From Fontivita pretiosa (GTDB lineage: Bacteria; Planctomycetota; Phycisphaerae; Tepidisphaerales; Tepidisphaeraceae), in assembly GCF_050410795.1 (NCBI RefSeq), contig NZ_CP191258.1:2542001-2606000 (forward strand): a stretch of DNA of 64,000 nucleotides. The letters are read 5' to 3'. How positions within the stretch are numbered: the first letter of the stretch is position 1; the number at the start of each line of letters is the position of its first letter. Position numbers and translations under genes: made by a program. Of the stretch, positions 53,747 through 61,610 are shown one piece after another. Below the pieces are notes generated by a model. It saw only the letters and a list, made by a program, of their open reading frames with translations. It searched no databases and was not told the DNA's origin.

Positions 53747-55801
53747 TCAATCGGCTGCGCGAAGGCCGCGTCGCGTTACCTCGTACAGCTTGCCTTGATA
53801 GCTGAGATTCCGCAGCACGGCATTTGGATCGAAGCGTCCGAAGCGAGGCAGGGCGCTGATGCCGCGGTTGAGGGTTGCATTGACCCCGAAGATCGATTCG
53901 ATGATGAGCTGTGCCCAAGCGCCGCCGGAGGAGCAGGCCCAGTCGTTGATGTAGGGGAAGTCCGCCGACGCCTTGCGTGCCCCGCCTGATTCCGGCTCGA
54001 CGATCGCTTCGACGAAATGCGCCTGCCCGAAGGGACCCTGATTGGCGCTGCGGGCAAGCCCCTTGAGCCAGTCAAACGCCAGATCCACCTGCCCGACGCG
54101 GTACAGCGCCATTGCCGCCTGCGCCGGCCAGGCGGTGTAGGCGCCGGTCCACTGATGATCCGGGCGAACGCTGAAGGTCGCATCGTCATCCCCGCACGAC
54201 AGCGCGTGCATCCACGTCGGCGTCTGAAGCTCGCGGCGGAAGAACGCGACCATCTCATCGATCTGCTGGCTGGGCAGATCCTCGGCGATGGTGTTGATGA
54301 CCGTGAAAAAGTCGTAGCAGTGGCGAACTTCCACACACGAGCCGTCCGGCCGCCGCGCGTTCCAGTACCCCTTGCCGGGCACATACAGTTTTTGCACCTG
54401 GCGAGCCAGCTCGGCGGCCTCGGCACGCAGGGCCGCTGCGCGATCCTGCTCGCCGCGCATCTGGAAAATCTCCGCAACCGTTCGCAGGTTGAACACGTTG
54501 GCGGCGTTGAGGCTGGCCACCTCGTGCACATAGCTGCCGACGCATTCCAGCAGGTTGTTCAGCTCGCCATAGTCGGCCAGTCCGCTGCTGGTACGGAAAT
54601 CCCGCCAACTGTGGGCATACTTTTCCAGGAAGTCGATCACGCGCGGCTCGCTGAGGTGCTGATCCAGCCACGCGCGCTGGCCGGTCCAGCGCAGGTAATC
54701 GCGGGCAATGGTGGTCATGGCAAAATCGTTGACCGAATACCACGGCCCGACGCCTGCGCCGGTGAGAAACTCGGTTCCGAAGTGTTTGTGGATGTCCAGG
54801 TGCATCCACAGCTCCAGGTACTTTCGCATCACCGCCGGATCCAGCAGCGCGTGCACCAGTGACGACAGCGAGTAGTCCCAGATGAAGGTCACCGGCTGCC
54901 AGTATCGTGGCAGCAGGGTGGTGTAGGCGCGTCCGTAGACGGAGAACGGCGTGTCGCGCTTGAAGTAGATCACGCCGAGAATGCCTGTGTGATAGAGGCG
55001 AAGGATGTCGCGGTCGGAGGTTTCCAGCAGCGGCATATGCCCGGAATAACGGTCGTTTCCGGGGGTGAAGACCGCGCGAAGCTCGGCATTCCATTCGTCG
55101 CGGGCGCGATCGATTTCGGCATCGATGTTAGAGACGATGGAATCGAAAAGGCCAGCCGCTTCCGCGGCGGTTTCAGCGACGGCATTGACATACGCCAGCG
55201 TATGCGATTCGCCGGGGCCGAGCGTGAACGTGAACGACAGTCCGCTGGGAGTGACGCGCGCCGGGCGCTGAGCGCAGCCCTGGATCATGCAGGCGGCGCT
55301 GTTGCGGGCCCAAAACAGCAGCGCGCCGCGTTCGGCGTCGATCTGGATGCGGTTGTCGGATTCGGTTGGGGGAAAGGCATTGGTCCAGGGCGCGACGGAT
55401 TTGGTGATCCCGCCACGAAGCCCGAGTTTGATTGAAATGTCGCGTTTGGGCCCGCGGTTTTCAATGCGGATGCGCACGATTGCCGCCATCCGTCCCACCG
55501 CCAGCACCGTCGTCGAGCGGATGTGGATGCCATCGTGCTCGCCCTGGCGCTCGATGCGATCGGGATACCAGATGAAGGTGATCGGCCGGCCCGTCGAGAC
55601 AAAGAGCCGGTCGTTCAGGTACAGCGAGCCGGTGACCGTGTCGGAGCAGGCAAACGGCGGGAAATTGAGGCTGCGGATGCCGCTCAGGTCCAGATCCGCC
55701 TGCACGCATCCGAGGAAGTTGGTCAGCCCCGGAGGGTTGAACAGGTCGCCAAAACGGTGAACCATCGGGCAAGTGCCAAGATCGTCAACGGTGGGGATCA
55801 T
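53747..55801 (-). CDS. (alpha/alpha)6-barrel glycoside hydrolase-like protein
   Basis: A 684-residue protein. An N-terminal beta-sandwich (about 1-260) is followed by a helical barrel with TPFSVYGRAYTTLLPRYWQPVTFIWDYSLSS, GVGPWYSVNDFAMTTIARDYLRWTG, GLADYGELNNLLECVGSYVHEV and PDHQWTGAYTAWPAQAAMALYR. The WDY, TGAYTAWPAQAAMALYR and YGELNNLLEC blocks resemble GH63/GH78/GH37-like (alpha/alpha)6 enzymes; the class was not pinned. Likely acts on oligosaccharides from polymer breakdown. It has no signal peptide at the chosen start. The ATG overlaps the previous gene by 4 nt. Last gene of a four-gene operon. Family number is unassigned. Confidence 0.7.
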   Translation of the reverse strand: MIPTVDDLGTCPMVHRFGDLFNPPGLTNFLGCVQADLDLSGIRSLNFPPFACSDTVTGSLYLNDRLFVSTGRPITFIWYPDRIERQGEHDGIHIRSTTVLAVGRMAAIVRIRIENRGPKRDISIKLGLRGGITKSVAPWTNAFPPTESDNRIQIDAERGALLFWARNSAACMIQGCAQRPARVTPSGLSFTFTLGPGESHTLAYVNAVAETAAEAAGLFDSIVSNIDAEIDRARDEWNAELRAVFTPGNDRYSGHMPLLETSDRDILRLYHTGILGVIYFKRDTPFSVYGRAYTTLLPRYWQPVTFIWDYSLSSLVHALLDPAVMRKYLELWMHLDIHKHFGTEFLTGAGVGPWYSVNDFAMTTIARDYLRWTGQRAWLDQHLSEPRVIDFLEKYAHSWRDFRTSSGLADYGELNNLLECVGSYVHEVASLNAANVFNLRTVAEIFQMRGEQDRAAALRAEAAELARQVQKLYVPGKGYWNARRPDGSCVEVRHCYDFFTVINTIAEDLPSQQIDEMVAFFRRELQTPTWMHALSCGDDDATFSVRPDHQWTGAYTAWPAQAAMALYRVGQVDLAFDWLKGLARSANQGPFGQAHFVEAIVEPESGGARKASADFPYINDWACSSGGAWAQLIIESIFGVNATLNRGISALPRFGRFDPNAVLRNLSYQGKLYEVTRRGLRAAD

Positions 55802-56901
55802 TCCAGCTCCACTTCGACCAGATGCGGGAAATACTCTTCGAACTCGACGTAGGTCAGGTAAACGACGCGCCCGTTCTGTTCCGACAGTTCGGGATGCTCC
55901 TTGCCGGCGTAAATGAGCGTGGGATACGGCAGGGGTATTGGACGAGGCGGCGGCTGGACGGTCCACAGCACAACCGGATCGCTCCACGGGCCCCAGGGGT
56001 GGGGCGCCGTCCGTGCGACGATCCTGCCGGTCAGGTCCAGCGAATGAACCGCAAGGTAGCTGCCCAGGTGTGGGTTGAACGAGACCGACAACTCGCTGGG
56101 CATGTGGCTGAAGATCACCGCCGCCTGGGATAGATCGCGGCTCCAGCGATTCTCGGCGGTGAAGTATTCATAGCTGGAGATGTCCGCCAGCGATGCCGGG
56201 CGCGCGCGGGCGATGTAGCAAGTCTGCACGTCGTTCTGTTTGACTGTGCCATAGAGGTAGACCAGGCCATCGCGCTGGTCCAGGAGCATCGCCGTGGCGA
56301 AGTGCGGCTCGTCGGCCCGCCAGAGGATCGAATCGCCGTCACGTTCGATGCGCCGGAAGCGCAACTCCTGGCGCGACCCGACCGCCAAACCGGAACCGAC
56401 GATTTCGAAGGGCACCGGCAGCAGTGGCGAGCGTCCGGGCAGCATCCTGACTTTGATGAATGAGAGGTAGATTGTGCCGTCGATCTCGATGCCGTGCTGG
56501 CACCAGATCCGATCCCAGTCGGGATGTTCATCGCCTTGAAGCGGAATCAGTGTTCGCAGCTCGCCATGTTCGTCACAGATGTAGGTGTAGTTGCGAAGGC
56601 CATGCCGGCCGGTGCGGTCGCGCAGGATCAGCCCGGTGTTGTTGAGCATGCGGCGGATGGTTCCGCGTCCGGACATGTCGGCGTGGCCGACGGGCTGGCC
56701 GGCAGCGTCGTACCAGAGACTCTGTCCTGCGGGCGGGCGTGTGCCGATGAGTGTGTCGCCAAAAAACCACAGCGCGGTGCCGTCGCGCAGCGGGATGGAG
56801 AACGCTCCGTCCTGCCCGATCATGCGATGCGGGTTGCCGACGAACTGCGGCCCCAGGTCGCGCCCCGCCGCCACCGCCAGTCTCCGCGCCGCGCCGCTCA
56901 T
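55798..56901 (-). CDS. DUF4185-like beta-propeller protein
   Basis: A 367-residue protein with the five-bladed-propeller pattern of DUF4185/GH43-like proteins: RMIGQDGAFSIPL at the start, LWFFGDTLIGTR, IYLSFIKVRML, LYGTVKQNDVQTCYIAR, and RTAPHPWGPWSDPV. DUF4185 is a putative carbohydrate-binding or lyase/hydrolase fold without a firm activity. It overlaps both neighbours by 4 nt (ATGA), so it is translated as part of one operon. A role in recognising or cleaving a sugar polymer is an inference from the operon. Confidence 0.7.
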   Translation of the reverse strand: MSGAARRLAVAAGRDLGPQFVGNPHRMIGQDGAFSIPLRDGTALWFFGDTLIGTRPPAGQSLWYDAAGQPVGHADMSGRGTIRRMLNNTGLILRDRTGRHGLRNYTYICDEHGELRTLIPLQGDEHPDWDRIWCQHGIEIDGTIYLSFIKVRMLPGRSPLLPVPFEIVGSGLAVGSRQELRFRRIERDGDSILWRADEPHFATAMLLDQRDGLVYLYGTVKQNDVQTCYIARARPASLADISSYEYFTAENRWSRDLSQAAVIFSHMPSELSVSFNPHLGSYLAVHSLDLTGRIVARTAPHPWGPWSDPVVLWTVQPPPRPIPLPYPTLIYAGKEHPELSEQNGRVVYLTYVEFEEYFPHLVEVELE

Positions 56902-58139
56902 GCCGCCGCCTCCGCTGCGGCGCTTCTCAGGAAGCTCACGTCGATCGGCGCCGAAACGCTCTGCCCCGACGCCGACGTCAGTGTCACCGATTGCTCGTCC
57001 TGGTCGGCCTGGATCTGCGCAACGCGGTCAAAACCCTGGGGAATCCGCGCCACCGCCATGATGTAATTCACGACCATCGGCCGATTGGGATTCAGCTCGA
57101 CGTAGGTCGGGTACCCCTTGCGGGAGATCGGATTTTCCGCGACCGACTCCGCCAGGCCGGGATGGAAATAGCTGAGCACCTCCTCCAGCCCCATGACGTT
57201 GATGTGCCGCCCGTTCCACGGCGCGTAGTGCCGCCCGCCATTGCTGATCCACAGCACGGTATGAGGCAGTACATTCGGGTCTTTCAGCGCGAACCAGACG
57301 TAACCCTGTTTGGCAAAGGTCACGGCGGTCCAGGCGAACGGCACGCTGCTGTCGCTGACGAGCATGACCAGGTCTTCGTAGCCGCGCCTGGCCGGATAGC
57401 GCGACAGATCCGTCGTCTGCCCGGTGACCATCGGCACCGATTCCAGAGACGTGAACTCCGCGCCCGGCTGAAGGATTGAATAGCCGCGGTTTTCCGGTCG
57501 CTCGATCGGCTCGGGGAAGACCTGCCCATAGACAAACGGGCTGGTGGAGATCACGCCGCTGCCCGGCTCGTCGGGAAAACGCAGCATCGCGTGATGCCCG
57601 AAGGTCATCGGGCCGCTCATCTGCCGAATCACGTGCTGCGAATAGATGGCCCGGTGGCCCCTGATCAGGCTGATGCGTTTGTCCACCAGTCCGGGTCGGA
57701 TTCTGGTTCGCAGGCTCAGATGCAGACAGGTTCGCCCCTCGGGGGTGGTTTGCAGCGACTGGAATCTCCATTTGGCGTTGGCGGTTTCACCGTGAACCGG
57801 GTGTTTCTCGCGACCGAACGGGGTCGTATTTCCGCCGAAAGGCATGCAGAAGAAGTCGCCTCGGAGCACGCGGATCACCGGCGGGTTGGTCCTGGGATCC
57901 AGCTTCTCGGTGGCCCAGGGCGCCACCGAGTACGGCTCGACGACGCGCCCGTCGAGCCTGAACCTCACCGGCCCGACGTGTCCGCCAAGCTCGGTAACGA
58001 AGGCCTGCACCTGTCCGCCCGCCACTGCCCAGGAAGGTTGTCCCAGGATATTTTTCAGTGTCGGCGCCGCGGTCGCGCGCTGCTTGGCGCCGCCGCGCCT
58101 GCCTGATGATGCCCGCTTCGTCGCCGCACGCTTTGCCAT
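56898..58139 (-). CDS. Galactose-mutarotase-like (aldose 1-epimerase fold) protein
   Basis: A 413-residue protein. After a basic N-terminus (MAKRAATKRASSGRRGG) it has the beta-supersandwich features of aldose-1-epimerase-like proteins: VTELGGHVGPVRFRL, SVAPWA, LRGDFFCMPFGGN and later HHAMLRFPDEPGSG and LWISNGGRHYAPWNGRH. It may convert anomers or bind a sugar acid for the neighbours. Start ATG 58139; the longer frame upstream lacks sense. It overlaps the DUF4185 gene by 4 nt and lies 61 nt downstream of the enolase-superfamily gene. Confidence 0.72.
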   Translation of the reverse strand: MAKRAATKRASSGRRGGAKQRATAAPTLKNILGQPSWAVAGGQVQAFVTELGGHVGPVRFRLDGRVVEPYSVAPWATEKLDPRTNPPVIRVLRGDFFCMPFGGNTTPFGREKHPVHGETANAKWRFQSLQTTPEGRTCLHLSLRTRIRPGLVDKRISLIRGHRAIYSQHVIRQMSGPMTFGHHAMLRFPDEPGSGVISTSPFVYGQVFPEPIERPENRGYSILQPGAEFTSLESVPMVTGQTTDLSRYPARRGYEDLVMLVSDSSVPFAWTAVTFAKQGYVWFALKDPNVLPHTVLWISNGGRHYAPWNGRHINVMGLEEVLSYFHPGLAESVAENPISRKGYPTYVELNPNRPMVVNYIMAVARIPQGFDRVAQIQADQDEQSVTLTSASGQSVSAPIDVSFLRSAAAEAAA

Positions 58140-58169
58140 GGCTGTTGCCTCTGTCTTGCCGCCTGTGGT

Positions 58170-58193
58170 GTCACGAGCATCCGGCCCGTGATC
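58170..58193. repeat. Degenerate copy of the GC palindrome
   Basis: TCACGAGCATCCGGCCCGTGATCC resembles the palindromic cores at 12557-12652 and 14991-15013 but is diverged. It lies between two operon genes. Confidence 0.35.
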
Positions 58194-58200
58194 CAATGGA

Positions 58201-59472
58201 TCAGGCTCGTCTTCCCCCGGATGCTGCTGCCTTGCCCGACCGTATCCGTTTGGCCTTCTTGGGCACGGCCCAGTTGCGCTCCGGGGTGATGCTGAACCAC
58301 TCCGGTCGCTTCGGGTCGCGGTCGTAAGCGTAGTTGCCGAGCTGCTTGTACAGCTCCGAATACTTCGCCAGCTTCTCGCGGTCCAGTTCCACGCCCAGGC
58401 CCGGTCCCCTGGGCACTTCGATCTGGCCGTTGACATATCGCATCTTTCCGCCGGCGATGATGTCGTCGGTGAGGTGATGGTAATGGGCATCGGCGGCGAA
58501 GCTGAGGTTGGGAATGGCGGCGCCCAGATGCAGCATGGTGGCAAGCTGCACACCCAGCTCGCCCGAGGAGTGCACCGCCACGCCCTGCTGGAACTTTTCG
58601 CAGACGACCGACGCCTTCCACGCCTGCCGCAGCCCGCCCCAGAACGTCGTGTCCAGAAGGATCACGTCGATGGCGTTGGTCCGGATGCACGCGGCGAGCT
58701 GCTCGAAGTTGACCACGACGGTGTTGGTGGCCGTGGGGATCCGCACGAATTGCCTCACGCGGCGCATCCCCTCCAGCCCGAAGCATGGATCTTCGAAGTA
58801 GTCGTTGCGGATGTCCTCGATCGCCTGCCCGACACGGATTGATTCCTCGACGGACCAGGCGGCGTTGGGGTCGATGCGGAAGCGATGCCCGGGAAACGCC
58901 GCCGCCAGCGCGCGATACACCTCGATGTCGTGATCCGGATGGAACACGCCCGCCTTGAGCTTGTGCGATGTGAAGCCATATCGGCGCGCCAGGTCCCGTG
59001 CATGGGCGACCATTTCGTCGGGGGTTTCTTCTCCGCCGGCGCCGGTCTGCTCGTTGGGATATCGGTAGAACAGATAGGATGCGAACGGCACGTGCTGGCG
59101 CAACGCCCCGCCAAGCAGGTCGCACGCGCGCACGCCGAGCTTCTTGCCGATGATGTCGATGCAGGCGAATTCGATGGCGGCGTGGAGCTGGGCGCGGTTG
59201 TTGTACAGCGAGGCGGTAGGGTTGCAGATCTTCCAGAACAGCGCCTCGAGTTGCAGGGGGTCGTGCCCGACGAGGTAGCGGTTCAGCCCGCGGAACGCCG
59301 CCTCGGCTGACTCTCCGCCTCCTCCCATTTCTCCAAGTCCGACGATGCCCTCGTCGGTTTCAACCTCGATGATGGTTCGGACGAATCGTCCCCAGTGGCA
59401 GCCGTTGGCATGACGAATCGGCGCCTCCAGGGGGACCGTGACGGTGGTCGGCTTGATATTGGTGATCTTCAT
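58201..59472 (-). CDS. Enolase-superfamily dehydratase (glucarate-dehydratase-like)
   Basis: A 423-residue protein of the mandelate racemase superfamily, glucarate-dehydratase type. It has HWGRFVRTIIEVETDEGIVGLGEMGGG, SHKLKAGVF (K-x-K catalytic), RIDPNAAW (metal Asp-Asn), YFEDPCFG (metal Glu), TNTVVVNFE and LGAAIPNLSFAADAHYHHL (His-rich end). It probably removes water from an aldarate or aldonate. ATG 59472 was chosen over a TTG at 59490. First gene of a four-gene operon running to 53747, which suggests the operon cleaves a polymer, converts an anomer and dehydrates the acid. The substrate is unknown. Confidence 0.85.
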   Translation of the reverse strand: MKITNIKPTTVTVPLEAPIRHANGCHWGRFVRTIIEVETDEGIVGLGEMGGGGESAEAAFRGLNRYLVGHDPLQLEALFWKICNPTASLYNNRAQLHAAIEFACIDIIGKKLGVRACDLLGGALRQHVPFASYLFYRYPNEQTGAGGEETPDEMVAHARDLARRYGFTSHKLKAGVFHPDHDIEVYRALAAAFPGHRFRIDPNAAWSVEESIRVGQAIEDIRNDYFEDPCFGLEGMRRVRQFVRIPTATNTVVVNFEQLAACIRTNAIDVILLDTTFWGGLRQAWKASVVCEKFQQGVAVHSSGELGVQLATMLHLGAAIPNLSFAADAHYHHLTDDIIAGGKMRYVNGQIEVPRGPGLGVELDREKLAKYSELYKQLGNYAYDRDPKRPEWFSITPERNWAVPKKAKRIRSGKAAASGGRRA

Positions 59473-59613
59473 TCCCGCGCCTGCTGCCAAAAGACCCGTT
59501 GCGATGATCTTACAACAATGGTGAAGCTGGCGAAGCTGTGCTCACTATACCCGTGACAACCGCCTGCGCCGCATCATGTCTGAATTACAAACCTTCATGT
59601 CGGAAGTTTCGGT

Positions 59614-59641
59614 TTGACGCACCTGCCAGGGACGCTAACTT
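59614..59641 (+). promoter_or_regulatory. Possible promoter of the PEP-CTERM gene
   Basis: TTGACG (59614-59619), 16-nt spacer and TAACTT (59636-59641). The -35 is strong, the -10 weak. The leader would be about 60 nt, with GGCAGGTG before the ATG. Confidence 0.35.
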
Positions 59642-59706
59642 GGAACTATCCCGGCGGCACGTACCACCGTCCCCCGCCGACACACTTCCTACTCGGGCAG
59701 GTGCTT

Positions 59707-61548
59707 ATGTGGGTCAAGATCCGAAGTCTGTTGTGTCTCGCTGCTGTTTTGCTCACGTGCTGGTCTTCGACGCTTCGAGCCAATACCGGAGTGCAGCTTC
59801 CGCTGAACCAGTATCAGGCCGGACAGGAACAGACCACCCCCGTGCCCAACGGCACGTTTGAAAGTCCCGGCCCGGATGACGGCTCGGGCAACCATCCCAA
59901 CCCCACCGGCTGGACGCGGGATGGCAACATGTTCGCCGCCACCCCGACGTTCTCCAACACCGCCAACAGCGGCTCCTTCGCCGCCCAGCTTCGCGACACG
60001 CTGTTTCCCGGATCCTACACCCAGCCGGCGCCTGCCATGATTGCCGGCGCCAATTACGTCCTCAGCGCCTATGTCTGGAATGCCGGGCGAACCGGCGCCA
60101 TGGGTCAGGGTGACCTTGCGACCGTGAAGCTGGTCGATTCGGGCAACCCGTTCAACAACATCGCCATGACGCTGGAGGCCACGGCCAGCGACGGCGGGGC
60201 CGGCAGCGGCGGATACCTCATGTACATCCTGCTCAACCAGGCGCAAACCGCCGCCTGGTCCGGCGTCAATGTGCAGGTCATCGCCGAAATCGGCTCGGTC
60301 GGCGGGGCCATCCCCACCACCTGGGCACAGTTCGACAACGTCTCGCTCACGCCCGCCCATCAGTTCGTCGCTCAGAAGTGGAAGACCAATGGCAGCGGCA
60401 ACTGGTCGGACAACGCCAACTGGCTTGGGCGCGCGCCCAATCAGCCCGGCAGCGTCGCCAGCTTCACCGACGGCATTACCTCGCCTCAGACGATCACCGT
60501 TGATGCGCCGGTGACTGTCGGACAGATCGATTTCAACAACGCCAACCGCTACACGCTGGGCGGCAGCGGCACGCTCACGCTGGAAGTCACCTTCGACGGA
60601 TTCGGCAATCAGCAGGGCGTGCCGGAGATCGGCGTGCTGGCCGGCAGCCACACCATCGCCGCCCCGCTGGTGCTCATGCGCGATACGGTGATCCGCGTCG
60701 GCCCGGCCACAAGCGTGCTGACCATCTCCAGCGACGTGACGCCCGGCGGAACCCAGGGCTTCGCACTGGGCAAGACCGGCGCGGGCGCGCTGGAGATGAA
60801 AAACGTCCGCGCGAATCATCTGGACATCTCCGGCGGCACGGTCCGCGTCTTGGCCACGGGCACGGCCAACAGCCCCTCGGCCACTTCGCGCGTGAATACG
60901 CTGGCGGTGGGCGCTGGCGCGCGACTCGACCTGAACAACAACAGCCTGATCGTCAACAGCGGCAGCCTCGCGACCGTCACCGCGTCGATCAAGTCGGCCC
61001 TGGAGAATGGCGGGAACTTCGACTGGCTTGGGCCGGGCATCGGCTCGACACAGGCCAATGTCCAGAACACCACCGCCGGAAGCTTCCTGTACGGGCTGGG
61101 GGTTGTATTGAATGACCTGGCTCAGGTGGGAGGCAGCGGGCCGATCTACACGACCTTCGCCGGGCAGACACTCACCGGTAATGAGATCCTGGTGAAGTTC
61201 ACCTATTTCGGGGATGCCGACCTCAGTGGCTCGATCGACGCCACCGACTACTCGCTGATCGACAACGGGTATGTCAACAGTCTCAGTGGCTGGATCAATG
61301 GAGACTTCGACTACTCCGGCACGATCGACGCGACGGACTATGCGTTGATTGACAACGCCTACGTGAATCAGGCCGGCCCGCTTGCTGAAGCGCTCATTGC
61401 CGAGCATGCCCGGATGTTTGGCGGCGAATACCTGGCGGCGTTGCGGGCGGTGCAGTCGGGAGTGATTCCCGAGCCGTCAGCCGCCATCATCTGCTGCGGC
61501 GCTATGACAGGGATCCATCTGCTTCGGCGTCGCGCGCGCCGCCGGTAA
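59707..61548 (+). CDS. PEP-CTERM sorted extracellular protein with dockerin-like region
   Basis: A 613-residue protein with a signal peptide (SLLCLAAVLLTCWSS), a beta-rich N-terminal domain (PNGTFESPGPDDG), a long parallel-beta or repeat region (NWSDNANWLGRAPN, TNTLAVGAGARLDLNNNSLIVNSG), a dockerin-like pair (YFGDADLSGSIDATDYSLIDNGYVN and a second copy) and a C-terminal PEP-CTERM tail (VIPEPSAAIICCGAMTGIHLL then RRRARRR). Such proteins are exported, cut by exosortase and left at the cell surface or in extracellular polymer. Start ATG 59707, with GGCAGGTG upstream. It is followed by a relative with the same module. Confidence 0.9.
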   Translation: MWVKIRSLLCLAAVLLTCWSSTLRANTGVQLPLNQYQAGQEQTTPVPNGTFESPGPDDGSGNHPNPTGWTRDGNMFAATPTFSNTANSGSFAAQLRDTLFPGSYTQPAPAMIAGANYVLSAYVWNAGRTGAMGQGDLATVKLVDSGNPFNNIAMTLEATASDGGAGSGGYLMYILLNQAQTAAWSGVNVQVIAEIGSVGGAIPTTWAQFDNVSLTPAHQFVAQKWKTNGSGNWSDNANWLGRAPNQPGSVASFTDGITSPQTITVDAPVTVGQIDFNNANRYTLGGSGTLTLEVTFDGFGNQQGVPEIGVLAGSHTIAAPLVLMRDTVIRVGPATSVLTISSDVTPGGTQGFALGKTGAGALEMKNVRANHLDISGGTVRVLATGTANSPSATSRVNTLAVGAGARLDLNNNSLIVNSGSLATVTASIKSALENGGNFDWLGPGIGSTQANVQNTTAGSFLYGLGVVLNDLAQVGGSGPIYTTFAGQTLTGNEILVKFTYFGDADLSGSIDATDYSLIDNGYVNSLSGWINGDFDYSGTIDATDYALIDNAYVNQAGPLAEALIAEHARMFGGEYLAALRAVQSGVIPEPSAAIICCGAMTGIHLLRRRARRR

Positions 61549-61574
61549 CTCCGACTCGTCCGCCTGCGGCGGTC

Positions 61575-61580
61575 TATAAT
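61575..61580 (+). promoter_or_regulatory. Consensus -10 box TATAAT
   Basis: A perfect TATAAT 30 nt before the ATG at 61611, in GC-rich DNA; no good -35 was found. GGAGG lies 6-7 nt upstream of the ATG. Confidence 0.55.
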
Positions 61581-61610
61581 CGGCTCTGGCCAATCACCCG
61601 GAGGCGACGC

